From Glandiceps talaboti (Eukaryota > Hemichordata > Enteropneusta > Spengelidae), in NCBI RefSeq assembly GCF_964340395.1, contig NC_135552.1, positions 4,787,201-4,849,200 on the forward strand: a DNA stretch of 62,000 bases. Direction: 5' to 3'. Under the pieces are notes generated by a model. The model did not search any database. It was not told where the DNA came from and saw nothing but the letters and a program-made list of their open reading frames with translations. A program made the position numbers and the translations under genes. Positions 43,529-54,890 of the stretch are shown here, in pieces; within the stretch, counting starts at the first letter, position 1; each line of letters begins with the position of its first letter.

Positions 43529-44719
43529 TTTGAGGTTGTATTAGGACTAACTTTCTTTCTATTTATCATCTCTGATCGGAACCATAAATGTCTTTTCACC
43601 CGCTGGTTGAATCTTGCATCTAAGATGATTATATAGTGATTATATACAAATAGTATATCACCAGAGTTATCTGAGCTTGTATAGAGCCAGAACTTACAAC
43701 ACAATCTTGGGGTGGCCGTACTTAATTCTGTGTTACTCATGACCCGACCAATCCTATATACTTCTTCACTTCTGGCGAAATTAAAAAATACCCGACGCCC
43801 TCTACGACAGGACTAGAAAAAAACAACGTCAGTGATTCTCAGATGACAACCGCTTGAGCGCGTATCTAAGCGTAAATTATCAAAATGACATATTTGGTCA
43901 AATTTTAAAAAATATGTGCCAATGTTTTTGGTAGAACATTTAAAAATTTGGTATCAGCGCGCTATGTGCAAAAAAAAAAATATGCAAAGACCTAGTAGTC
44001 ACCAAGACCCCCCACAACAAACTACTATTTCTAGAAGTTTTTTTTTTTTCAGAGGTCGGCCCATGGACTATTATTGCTGAAAGTCAGTAAAACACATGCT
44101 TCAAAGTTTCCTCAGTTCTGACGTCACTTCTATGTCATGCAGACTGTTAAAATACAAATTATGAATTGAAAGTATCACCAACATGCGTACTCAGAAACTT
44201 ACTTTTAAAAAAACAAAACTTTCTTACAAAAATAATTGACATCAAATTTAAATCGACTCGTGGGTTGAAAGCTTTACGATGAGAAAAATAGGGTTTTAAA
44301 TAAGTACAGGCTCCTTTATTCTGAAACCATTTTGCTGAGGAAATGAAAATCTCAATTGTTATCTCAAATAATTACACTACTGTGAAACGGAGCTAGCATT
44401 ATTCAGCAACCTTTTCCATTCACCATTATTTGACAAAGACCGTTACACTTGTTGGCAACATAGAGCTTTCGACTATTTAATTTGATGATAAGATAATGTC
44501 TGCTAGTGCTTTATGTCAAGCTGTTTGCTTATCGAAACACGATAACATCTTCAAAAACGCCATACACCTATTTCAGTGTATTTCAGAGATCTGCTTATTT
44601 GTCAATAAAATTATTTCCCGATTTAGGTTCCGCCAAGTCATATGTCGGATGTCAGCGTATCCTATGGCGAAGTAAGGAAGTATATCGGAATGTTAAATTT
44701 TATCACATCGTCATTCGTT
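43529..44719. other. Non-coding stretch with a weak exon-like patch
   Basis: A TATTTCAGTGTATTTCAG acceptor at about 44587 precedes AYLSIKLFPDLGSAKSYVG, then CQRILWR, with a GTAAGG donor near 44673. It has a faint laminin-G-like flavour only. Runs of A/T at 43970 and 44038. Nothing firm. Confidence 0.25.
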
Positions 44720-44742
44720 GAAAGAAACTGATATTTTTGACA

Positions 44743-44834
44743 TACTCCGGCCACAACACTTTTCATCCCGGTTCTTGAAGATGTCCATGCTTGTTTTCCT
44801 AGTGTCATTTTATGGAGAGACCTCTCCAAGCAAG
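44743..44834 (+). CDS. Candidate exon with strong GTAAGA donor (unknown)
   Basis: The sequence CCTCTCCAAGCAAG ends at 44834 and is followed by GTAAGA, a consensus donor. Two frames are possible. From ATG at 44781 it gives 18 residues starting MSMLVFLVSFYG, like a short signal peptide, joining the 45.3-kb exon in phase 0. The other frame gives TTLFIPVLEDVHACFPSVIL, then WRDLSKQ, joining in phase 1 and stopping after 17 more codons. I cannot choose between them from sequence alone. Confidence 0.3.
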
Positions 44835-45306
44835 GTAAGACAGTAACAGACTAACACTACATATAGTTGTTATGGTCTGTCGGCGAGACATTAATGTATC
44901 TATGGATGTTAATATGATTACAATTAATTATTCACACCATAATGTCAAACTAGTTTCAGACTAATGTATATTTTGGAGACGTCAATATACAATTTTCAAT
45001 ATTATACTGGAGGGTTATAATATCCACATCACAAGGGAATACCCCATCACCGCAGCGTCGCTACGTCGTCCATTTATGTAACCTGCTACATGCCGCAATT
45101 TAGTGAGTTTTAGTTTGCGTCTGTAAAAATATACAACAGCTGAGTTTTACATCATTGCAAGCATAGAACCTCGAGGGTCTATGTTAAACGTAATTCACGT
45201 ATTGTCGCACAGCAGTGATATATTACTCACCCTGTGTACCAGGATACCAAATATTACACCATAAAAGGAGGCATAATCCAACCAGTTGTTTTCTCACTCT
45301 CCACAG

Positions 45307-45570
45307 ATACGTTTAAAACTCTGCAACATTACGGACGTCAATTTATACTTCTTCCATAATGTCAACTCTAATATCTTGTCGGGATTACCGCAGCTTGAAG
45401 AGTCTTTCACAGGTTGTTCATTGCGAGTACTTGGTGTCTGTGAAGTATCAGGGATGGAGTCGATGAGAACGATAAAGAGACAAGTACACATGCACTTTGT
45501 CAGCTTACGGTCCCGAAACCAGACTATACATGTTGATCGTTGCTATGGTGACGACTTCAAAACATATTAA
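45307..45570 (+). CDS. Candidate terminal exon (unknown)
   Basis: A strong acceptor (TTTTCTCACTCTCCACAG, ending 45306) precedes an 87-codon open frame: IRLKLCNITDVNLYFFHNVN, SNILSGLPQLEESFTGCSLR, VLGVCEVSGMESMRTIKRQ and so on to YGDDFKTY and TAA. It has five Cys and two N-glycosylation sequons (NIT and NQT), suggesting an extracellular product. The GLP.LEESFTGC stretch faintly recalls laminin-G domains, but this is not a firm match. It could pair with the 44834 donor in phase 0. Confidence 0.3.
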   Translation: MRLKLCNITDVNLYFFHNVNSNILSGLPQLEESFTGCSLRVLGVCEVSGMESMRTIKRQVHMHFVSLRSRNQTIHVDRCYGDDFKTY

Positions 45571-46458
45571 TTATGCATTCAAAGATTGCACTTAAATCGG
45601 TTAGCCGGAGTTTCCATACAAATCTAGAACACCTGCCACTTTAGGAGTTTCCGTTTGCCCCAATTATGTTTTAAATAATTGATAATTACAGAAGAATTTT
45701 ACTTGTATCCATAAATACAGCACGCTGAAAAGACTTAAGGTATAAAGATGGCAAATACAAACTATCGCATCTAATCAAGTTTCTCCTGAGACTCTCTCAA
45801 GTCAAACGACACACTCAGTCCACACTTCAAATTATATTTGTTGATGATCCCTAACTTTGAACTCCAACTGCAATCCATGTAGTTTGTTATATAAATACTT
45901 AGTCAGTCTAACCTAGCGAGAGAAGAGTTTTAGTCGATTGTAGTCCGCATACTCGTCAACACCACACAGCAACACGATGATAGAACATACCACAAGATCA
46001 CGTACCTCGGCAGAACTTGAGTAGTGTACTTGTTACGCATGATTGATCCGGCTTCTTGGTTTGCCGTTGCCGCACTGAAGGCTGGTGTGTGATTTCAACA
46101 TCCTTTGCCAGAGATGGGATTTTTTTGCTATAGAAGAATTGAGAAGAAAATCTGAGAAGATAGACGGCAGAATGACTGTTAGTGTGTTGGCTTGTTCTAA
46201 TTTTGTTTTAGGCTGCGGTCGGAATTTACGGCGGGGGGGGGGACAACATATTTTGGTCAAAACAATTTTCGCATCCCCCCCCCTTTCGCGCTCTCAAACT
46301 TTTTCATGCCCCCCTAATAAATCCAAAATTTTTTGTATCTCCCTATGCTACACATATTTTAATATGTGTAATTGTACAGTAACCCCTCCATACTTCCCGC
46401 ATTCTAGAGTTTTACAATTGTATGGTACACTACATTCGACTTCAGCGTATATGCCTAA
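45571..46458. other. Non-coding stretch
   Basis: Nothing supported. C- and G-runs at about 46230-46320 (ACGGCGGGGGGG, CATCCCCCCCCC) resemble the G-rich phrases of the neighbouring transposon but lie outside it. Confidence 0.4.
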
Positions 46459-47336
46459 GGGAGCCTTCAGTATTTACAGGGGGGGGGGGGCGGAGGAATC
46501 GGGGGTGGGTCACATTTTACAAACCTGTTCTTGGAGGAGGGTCATATTTTGCATTACAATGTTTGGGGGAGGGTCACATTTTACAATCCGTAGTTTTGTT
46601 ACCAAATCGAAGATTCAATTATTGTAAATTGGTTTAGCACTCAACATTTATTTTTACAAGTACTTTACATGCCAATATACAAAAATAAAATATGTATTGT
46701 AAGAAAATTGTTTTATAGAAACATTTTGTTGAGTCTACCATCTCACCTTATCACTCACACTGTCCGTGAATGTTGTTGTTGAAATATTATGGAGATGATG
46801 GTATCGATGACGATGATGATGATGATGATTTAGTTTTGAATGTCATAGAGAACACGGACAGTGATACATGTACTGACTCCAGTAGTACCAGTGAGTCAGA
46901 TTAGAGTGACACTGATAATGGCAATACTGAAGGTGAAGGTGAAGATGATGATAATGATATCAGGGAACTTTTACAAGTGACCAGATCAGATAGAGTATGC
47001 ACAACATGGAAAGCACGTTTAGATACTAACTATTATATTGTGTAAGATTATAAGAGAAAAGTAACTAGCCAATCTTTTACTGTTTGTCGCTTTATATGTA
47101 GAAATATTGCTTTCTAATACAGCGTCAAAATGATTTAATTTGTATGTATACATATAATGGGAATATTGATTAACGTTCAGTATATGCAATTGTCATGGGG
47201 AGGGTCATGTTTTACAAAATGTGACAAAGGGCAGGGTCACTTTTTACAAATGGAGAATGGGGAGGGTAATGTTTTATTTAACAGACCATGTGTGATTCCC
47301 TCCGGCCCTCCCCCCTTGTAAATACTGAAGGCTCCC
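46459..47336. mobile_element. TWA-flanked inverted-repeat transposon, family E (copy 1)
   Basis: Terminal inverted repeats GGGAGCCTTCAGTATTTACA followed by G-runs (left), and the inverted equivalent ending TGAAGGCTCCC (right), are bordered by TAA at 46456-46458 and 47337-47339. Three-base TWA duplications are typical of PIF/Harbinger elements. Six subterminal phrases of type GGGTCACATTTTACAA (about 46507, 46538, 46571, 47202, 47234, 47263) run in one direction near both ends and may be transposase-binding sites. The inside holds a degenerate acidic ORF but no recognisable DDE transposase, so the copy is non-autonomous. Confidence 0.75.
46770..47045 (+). pseudogene. Acidic ORF inside family E element, one in-frame stop
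   Basis: From ATG at 46770 the frame runs 92 codons to TAA, with a single TAG at 46902-46904. It encodes LLLKYYGDDGI, an Asp run, NVIENTDSDTCTDSSSTSES, stop, SDTDNGNTEGEGEDDDND, then IRELLQVTRSDRVCTTWKAR and YYIV. The Asp/Ser/Glu composition followed by a basic TRS.R..TTWKAR block looks like designed protein rather than chance. It may be a decayed gene of the autonomous element or captured host sequence. The function is unknown. Confidence 0.4.
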
Positions 47337-47339
47337 TAA

Positions 47340-48742
47340 CAATAAGACATTTCTTTACAAATATATGTGGGCTTTGCAAAAAGGTCTCACATTGGGCTGA
47401 ACCTTGTATTTGGGGCAGGATTAAAAAGATGTGTTTTCAGCATACCTTTAGGCAAAAAATCTCTGGAAAAGCGTTAGGCCAAAATAAAATAAAAATAAAA
47501 CTCAAATGGTATGCAGACAAAGCACTCTATGGGTGAAACAAAGTCCCAAACTGTAAAGCTATCTAACAAGTAGAATAGACAGTGTGAGCAAAACAACGTC
47601 TGTTGATCTATTCCTGTGTGAACCGGTACAACAGTAAGTCTGAATGTAATATATAGTCAGCTTAACATTCAATACAACATTTGACATAATGAGGGGAGCA
47701 ATGACAAATCAATGCAGATGACACATGCATATTAATATCTCAGATAGAGACCTCATTTGAGTGTGTACACCCATGTTATTCATAATGAGCTTTCTAATAA
47801 AACACTGAACTTTAACCTTCACCTCTACCCTCAAGATGAAATAGCCAAACATTATCATATGTGTCATAAAAAATCAGAAGATGAACTAGTAAGTTGGAAG
47901 TTTGTAGACGTCTGTTGGGAAAACAAATACAAATATCATTTTACAAAGAAATTTCATCTTTTATGCGAACTTTATCTTAACCGGACAAAGAAAGAACCCC
48001 ATCTGTGTTCGCTTTACCTTTATTTCACGATGAGTAACAATTTATAGATACCAAAACAATATGGACAACATAAAATTAATATTTATAGGTAGGGATATTT
48101 TAGTTTACATTTGCGGTTGTTCGAAGTAATCTTCATGGATCAGGGATTTTTCTGACAACAGTATAGTGTAGAAATATACTCTCTATCGACACGCGTAACG
48201 CTTCAACACAGGCTGTTGTATTTTGTGGTTTTTGGAAACGTCGTATTCATAATTAAATCGTTCAGTGATATTGCGTATAATCGTAGCGTGTTGCTAGGAA
48301 ACGAGATTTTTGATACGTTGTCACTCATCAAAATAGGTACGTGCAAAAATTGCGACAGGGAATTTAAAAAGCATTACTTTGGAAAGTAATATCCATGCAA
48401 ATTACGAATTTATTTTTATACAATCACTAGGATTTGTCAGTAATCCCCACTTTTAAAATTGACAAATAATATATTTAAAAAGGACTACATTCTGTTATTT
48501 TCATAGTCTCTGGCTTTCACTTTTATTTCATATGTTGTGTTATATCAACCACTAAATCACGTTGAAACGTGTATAGCAATTTGTTGAGAAATACGTGGAT
48601 TCACATAATATAATTTCAAAATCACATTTAATGGTTATTTAGGTTCCAATAAAAATAGAACACCAGCAATGTATCGAGGATGGGGATAGATAGGAAGGGA
48701 TGGGGATGGCGTCAGTTAAAGACTGTCACCTTCATGTCAAGT
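47340..48742. other. Non-coding stretch with one unexplained ORF
   Basis: A frame at about 47757-48047 (no ATG at its start) reads LNFNLHLYPQDEIAKHYHMC, then ELVSWKFVDVCWENKYKYHF and so on to TAG. The AG before it puts a stop in frame, so splicing does not rescue it. Possibly a transposon remnant, not recognised. Confidence 0.3.
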
Positions 48743-48828
48743 GATGTATGTATGCATGTATGTATGTATGTATGTATGTATGTATGTATGTATGTATGTA
48801 TGTATGTATGTATGTATGTATGTATGTG
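48743..48828. repeat. (TATG)n microsatellite
   Basis: About 20 TATG units with one CATG variant. Confidence 0.97.
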
Positions 48829-49189
48829 CAGTACGTATGCATGTATGCATTAGTTACGCATATGTACGCGCGAGCGTGTCATACACAAGTACTTTATAGA
48901 GTAACTGATAACATTATGTAATCTGATCAGTAGTATTGTGGGAATTTCAACCAAAGTTTAGTTGTACATGGTTAGATTGAAATAGCATGCATTATCATAA
49001 TTTAACTTTAATTTGGCAAAAATAACAGTAAAATATATTTTTTTTAAAAATGTTAATATGAATGGTATTTGCCCTTATCAGTTCTGTCAGTAAGTGGAAA
49101 ACACATATTTAATAAATATCTAGACTGATCATTACATTAGTACGAGAATTACTTAAAAAGGTCATTTTTACTTCCCGGGGAGTGAACAC

Positions 49190-50200
49190 GATATCTCAAA
49201 AACTGCTGCATCGATTCTAATGAAACGTGCTACACATCTTTTAAATGGTAATGGCAAGAAATGATTAGATTTTGATAAACATCTAATGAACAATAATTAG
49301 TCAGTTGCATAATTAATGGATTTTTGTAATTAGGCCATATCTTTCGGATGCATACTTCAAATTCTATGTAATTTAGTACATACGTTAACCATAACAAAGC
49401 ACATATCTCCTATAAAGTTTGTTTATTTAGCTTACAGCTTTAATGAATAATTTGCATAATTAATGATTTTCGGTAATTAGGCTGTATCTTAAGTATGCAA
49501 GCTTATAATTGTATATAATTTGGTACATATATCAATCACAATAATGCGCACAGAGTATATGAAGTTTGATGATATAGCTTTTGGTTTTGATAAGTAATTG
49601 GAATAATTGATTGAGTTATAAGCTATATCTTAATAAGAATGCACACTTCAAATCCCATATAACTTGGCACATACATCAACTATAACAAATCACAGATATC
49701 CTCTAAAGTCTGTTAGCATAGTTTTTAAGGTTTAATAAGTAGTTTGCATAATTAATGATTTTAGGTAATAAGCGTTATCTTAAGAATGCAAACTTCAAAT
49801 TTCATATAGCTTGGTACATATATCAACCATACCAATGCACACGTCCTATGAAGTTTGTTGACATAGTATTTACTTTTAATGAGTAATTTGAATAATTAAT
49901 CATCTTTAGTAATTAAGCTATATCTTTGAAATGCACACTTCAAATTCCATATACATCAACCATGAGAATGCACACGTATCTACTAAAGCCTGTTGGTATA
50001 GTTTTTCAATTTTAATGATTAATTTGCATAATTAATGATTTTCGGCAATTAGATTTTATCTTAAGAACGCAACTTTCAAATTTCGGATAATTTAGCACAC
50101 GTATTGATGGTAAAGAAGTGCACGTGCCATTTAATGCTTGATGTAACTTACAAGCTAAATGGTTTATTTGCGCAATATGTTAACTTTGGAAGCTTCAAAT
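49190..50200 (+). repeat. Repeat family with about 146-bp tandem monomers (copy 1)
   Basis: It begins with a leader GATATCTCAAAAACTGCTGC, then CGATTCTAATGAAAC. Monomers follow with the landmark TTTGCATAATTAATGATTTT. The AATTAATG landmark recurs at about 49311, 49458, 49604, 49750, 49894 and 50030, giving steps of 147, 146, 146, 144 and 136 bp. Monomers also share ACTTCAAATT and GGTACATA phrases. No coding capacity. A shorter copy is at 60.3-60.7 kb. Confidence 0.85.
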
Positions 50201-51030
50201 TTCATAGTTTTATATAATTAATTTTCAAATAAAGGATTGCATCATGTATAATAGCTATAACTCAGAATTTTGTTTTCAACAATGCGGGTAGGCCCAAAAA
50301 TGTATGATTTTGCCGTTACGGGAGGCATGCAGATTAAATCTGGTCAAAATATGCTCAGTACAGCTTGCAAAAAAAACCTAAATTATCTGGAAATCAAACT
50401 TGTGCTATATCCTCAAAACCCCACAAAAACAAATACTAGGATGACAAGCAGACCGACATCTTACGAGAAATGTTTGTATCAGTTGAAAAATATAAGTGAA
50501 TGCATTAGCTTGTTGAGAATACTTAATAGGACCGTTGACGAAACACGATAGTAGTTTCGAAATGGCAACAACACGCGATTTAAATAGTCCAGATATGATT
50601 GACAACCTGCCGTGTCGTGATAGCTTTCCATAATAACATACACATAAAGACCAGATTTAACAGGTCAACTGATTTGCATTACTGTCATATCTTTTAATCT
50701 CTACATAGCTTGTAGCGAAATCCTAGCCGCTGCTCCTTGAGTGTGAAACTTAGGACCAATTTGTTGGTGACCTGATGAATTAGAGTATACCTTATGGGAA
50801 TGTTGTTGTTTGTGTACAATGATATCCGCTATATAGTGACAGTCTGGTTGGTGAAAACAACCCTACAAGCATGTGATTAACCAATGACATATCGACATCT
50901 GTTTGTTATGGATTAAACCTATATAATGTTAGAAGTAAAATAACATATTCTCAATATGAGAATTTTTATAACTGCTAAACGCTGATTCAGTCGAAATGGC
51001 TAATTATATTTTCATAGAAACTTCTAATTA
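50201..51030. other. Non-coding stretch
   Basis: A 93-codon frame at 50270-50551 has no domain or splice support. Nothing else is seen. Confidence 0.4.
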
Positions 51031-51420
51031 GGCCTAAAAAAATTGTTTGGTTCCGGTTACCCGACCCCACCTAGTTTTTCACTGCCGATCCTAAACATTT
51101 TCTTACGTATTCGAGAAAAAATAAATGAAATCGCGGAAATTGTGAATTCTCGCGAGAAATAGTGGATGCGACAACTGACATCAACTTAAAAAGACAATAT
51201 AAAACTGTTCTTCCAATCTGTAATGGCTGTACATCTGATGGCCAGGGAGGAAACCAATACCACAGAGACCACATGGACAACAACAGAACACATAACTACC
51301 TGAACTAGACACTCACACATGAAACAAAAAACAAAAAACAACACAAAACGAAAAAACCTACCCACCCCTACCTATTCTTCAATTGAGCCTAATCGGAACC
51401 ACATTACATTTTTTGAGGCC
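51031..51420 (-). mobile_element. Short inverted-repeat element, family D (copy 2)
   Basis: It is the reverse-oriented relative of 27944-28275. It starts GGCCTAAAAAAATTGTTTGG, then TTCCGGTTACCCGAC, shares the internal CTCGCGAGA, ATCTGTAATGGCTGTACATC-type and CCCACC phrases, and ends AATCGGAACCAC...GAGGCC. The flanks are TTA and TCA, a degenerate TWA duplication. Non-coding. Confidence 0.6.
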
Positions 51421-51761
51421 TCAATATGTGGTCAACAAAGGGCACAAGCACAAAAAAATAACAAACAATAACGCCCATGTGTAGCCACAAAACTCACGCA
51501 CTGCAATCGTCGTCCAAATTATTGCACTATCGCAAACTGATTTGTAATTTTGCAAAGTGATCAATCAGGGTCCCAGCTAAATCAAATGTAAAGGTACTAT
51601 ACTTGAAATCAGCCAAAAATGATTTAATCTCATTTTGGCGGGCTGAAGGAGACAGTTCTCTAAACCACGTATACGTAGCGGAACCAACATGTGCTTTGCT
51701 AGTTGAAGATCACACAAACATATTTATCTGTTAAAGCAGTAACATGTCTGAACAAGACTTA
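51421..51761. other. Non-coding stretch
   Basis: Nothing supported. Confidence 0.4.
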
Positions 51762-52614
51762 GGGAGCCTTCAGTAATTAAAAAGAGGGGGTGGGTGTGAG
51801 GGGGGGGGGTAACTTTTTACAAATTGGTCCTCGGGCAGAGCTAACGTTTAGAAAATGGAAATTTGAGGAGCGTCACATTTTACTTTGACTCATATTTTAT
51901 ACAAACCTCTCTTTATTTTGTGATTTTGCCTGTATATCCCACTCACTGCCACCGGTTCCAAGTCATACTGCTACCATACCTGGTCAACACTGCCACCATT
52001 ATAAAATAATATCATAACATTTCACTGGAATGCACTGAAATTAATTAACTGTGTGATGAAAGAAGCGGGTCTCCAAGGAGGAACAGCGTGGCAACGTGAA
52101 GCTATCGAGGATACTGTGGTGTAGTGGAGATGTTGACATTGGTGTTGAGTTTGTCTCCAAGGAGGAACAGCGTGGCAACTTGAATATATCGAGGATACTG
52201 TGGTGTAGTGGAGATGTTGACCTTGGTCCTGAGTTTGTCAGTTGTGGGCTCATCTAATCTTTGGAAGTTCCGGCCTTCAGATCAGCCAATTAGATCCCAA
52301 CACTCATACATTGGTTTAATATCTTATTAAGTATTTTTATTATTCAATTCAGTGTGGTGGTGATAGTGGGGGAACAATATATGCCTTTTCAAAACTATCA
52401 AGTGGTTTGATCTTCACTTCGAAGCTAGGACCTCCTGACTATTAATCATGAGCTCACATGTTTTTCTTCCAAATATTTGAATTGAGGGAGGTTCATATTT
52501 TATAGAAAGGAAGTTGAGGAAGGGTCACCTTTTAGCACAACGGACTAGAGGATGGTCACATTTTATGCCACAGATTGGGGTTGATTTCCCCCGGCCCTCC
52601 CCCTGAAGAATCCC
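51762..52614. mobile_element. TWA-flanked inverted-repeat transposon, family E (copy 2)
   Basis: The left end GGGAGCCTTCAGTAATTAAA plus G-runs and the right end GGCCCTCCCCCTGAAGAATCCC are imperfect inverted repeats bordered by TTA (51759-51761, 52615-52617). The GGGTCAC.TTTTA phrases recur near both ends as in copy 1, but the interior is different and includes an 84-bp tandem duplication. No transposase is seen. Confidence 0.7.
52065..52240. repeat. 84-bp tandem duplication inside family E copy 2
   Basis: CTCCAAGGAGGAACAGCGTG starts at 52071 and again at 52155. Each is followed by GAGGATACTGTGGTGTAGTG and GAGATGTTGAC. This explains the repetitive Ser/Pro/Leu frame on the minus strand. Confidence 0.9.
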
Positions 52615-52617
52615 TTA

Positions 52618-53516
52618 ACGCTGGACAGTAATCAACTTGATATAGATCTAGCTGCTCTTCGACTCGGATGAAAAAATTCCTAACCACAAGAACATGCATT
52701 TTCCAGAAACGACTCACAATCTCGACAACAACGTTACAAAATCATACAAATGTAAACGACTTACTAAACACCAAAGAGATGATCATTAATCAACAACAGA
52801 CCATTCCAAAACTTTCTCGTAAAAGGACTTATACCAAAGGACCTGAAAATCACAAACCAAACCAAACTGCCAGGCTTGAAACCATCGATCGAATTCACTC
52901 ACAAATGGACAAAAATATCACATAGAGCATGCGCATTAGGCCAATAAATGCAACTGCTGCAGTACTTGCCACATCACCTGCATATCTTTTAATATATATA
53001 GCGTCAGTGGAATCCCATCCCCCGAGTTTAAATGCATCGGATAAAGATATACTGTATTGACATATACTTACGCATTACCTCTCCACACAAGAGTTAATTA
53101 AATATATATTTTTCAATATATGGTATACATGTACATTGGATCTACAATACTTACTTGTAACAGATGGTTGATATCGAGTCCAGCGAGTCAGTTTGTGTTT
53201 GGAAAAGGAGAGCGGAGTTAGACACGTCGGAGGATAGCATACATTGATGGTGTACTAGTGCGTGTGAAATTCTTACGTTATACAATGGTGAATTTTCTTC
53301 ACAAAGGTAAATATTTAATTCACCATCATGTTAAATCTTATCATTATGAACATAGCCAATGAATTTCGTTTAAATTTAAATAGTTGCTAAAAAAAGTTTT
53401 GAATGAGTGGCCGGGCACCACAAATTTATTTGCTCTTGTAAAATTTCGTTTATTATCGCTATCTTTCAAGCTCAAGGACTTTCGTCTGTTGACTAAAACG
53501 TGCACGTTAAACGTCT
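52618..53516. other. Non-coding stretch with one unexplained ORF
   Basis: An 85-codon ATG frame at 52668-52925 is Thr/Asn/Lys-rich and unrecognised. An alternative frame reads LLFDSDEKIPNHKNMHFPE. Neither has splice support. Confidence 0.3.
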
Positions 53517-53517
53517 A

Positions 53518-53570
<53 letters not shown>
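53517..53570. repeat. (AATC)n microsatellite, tail of the L2-like element
   Basis: About 13 units. On the minus strand this is (GATT)n directly after the LINE 3' UTR phrase TTTGGCGCTATGCAAATTC. Confidence 0.95.
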
Positions 53571-53572
<2 letters not shown>

Positions 53573-54009
53573 GAGAATTTGCATAGCGCCAAAATCCAAT
53601 ACGACGTAATGTTTGATGGTGCTGATAATCTAAACAGTTAGATAAAGCTCTTGCAAAGAGATGTGTCTTGATGTCCTTGAATTTAATTTATCGACGGTTG
53701 ATGAAGAATGAAGTTCAAGTGGTATACTGTTCCACAAGACTGACTTTGCTCGCGAGAATGCACGCTCACCGTATGACTTTGTAATACAGCTGGATACATG
53801 AAGTAGACTTTTGTTATTTGAGCGAAATGAACGAGTTATGGGTTAACTGTTAATCATGTCAGCAGTGTAACCATGAGTAGTGTTATTGAGTGCCTTGTAG
53901 GTGAATAGTGGTACTTTGTGTTAAATCCTGTAATGGACAGGTAGCCAGTGAAGATCTGAAAGAACCAGTGTGATGTGATTTGTTATCTTTGTATGAGACA
54001 CAGTCATAG

Positions 54010-54414
54010 CTAAGTTGCTGTATTTTGGGTATGTTGAAGGGGAACAATATCTTTGGCTGGCAGAACATACAGAAGGGCATTGCAGTAGTCATGTTTCGAT
54101 GACATAAGTGCATGGACAAGCTTCAGAAAAACTTCCTTTGTAAGATACTGGCGCATACGACATGTTGTTCGGAGGTGAAAAAGAATTGATCTACTTTTCA
54201 AAGAGATGTGTTTCTTGAGATTATAACGGTCATCAAATGTTACACAAATGTTGCGTTCTGAATCCGCTAACTGCACAGAACACGATCCAATGTTGATGTG
54301 GTTGATGGGACGAGGAAGCCTGTTGAACTGAGACCTGATAAGGAGGACCTCAGTTTTGCCATCATTAAGCTGTAGTTTATTTTCGGCATCCATGCTTTGT
54401 GTAACAGTTTCCAC
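54010..54414 (-). pseudogene. Longest surviving RT frame of the L2-like element
   Basis: 134 codons covering the post-YADD part of the reverse transcriptase (LNDGKTEVLL to HDYCNALLYVLPAKD). It ends at a premature TAG after QNTAT, and the continuation DLHWLPVHYRI lies in another frame. Confidence 0.8.
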
Positions 54415-54890
54415 CTTGGTTACTGTAGTTGACGTGTCTGATTGGGAAATATATTGAGAAACCTGGTTGTCGTCTGCACATTGTTGGAACTTGATATTGT
54501 GATATCGGATTAGCTTTCAAAGTGGTATGTATAGGCAGAATGAGAGTGGTCTAAGCACAGAGCCTTGCGGCACTCCACACTGCAATGTTGGGTTTCTGAC
54601 AGTATGCCTTGTACCGATATTGACTGTTGTAAGTCTTTGAGGTATGAAGAGAACCACTCTAGTGGAATGCCTGTAATACCAAGCTTGGATAATCTTGAAA
54701 TTATTACATCATGATCTATGGTATTGAAGGCGGCCGACAGATCTAAGAGGACCAGTAGTATGCAGTACTATGAGTCTAGAGCTATGCAAATATCATTGTT
54801 GACTTTTGACGAGTGCTGTCTAGGTACTATGATATTTCTTATAAGCTGACTGAAAAGGTTCCAGTAATATGTTGGACGATAGATAGATAT

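Larger units (their letters stand above)
53517..54890 (-). mobile_element. Degenerate L2/CR1-type LINE, 5'-truncated
   Basis: Minus-strand translation across frame breaks gives a reverse-transcriptase series in order: PFQSAYKKYHST (about 54860), VLLDLSAAFNTIDHD (about 54750; the second Asp of the usual AFD is Asn), GITGIPLEWFSSYL, CGVPQGSVLRPLSF (about 54570), CADDNQ (the YADD block, about 54470), NKLQLNDGKTEVLLIRS (about 54360), HDYCNALLYVLP (about 54090), DLHWLPVHYRI, then SYGERAFSRAKSVLWNSIPL (about 53750). The 3' UTR ends in (GATT)n. Several frameshifts and stops show it is dead. The order of motifs and C-terminal blocks is typical of the L2/CR1 group. No endonuclease domain remains. Confidence 0.85.
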
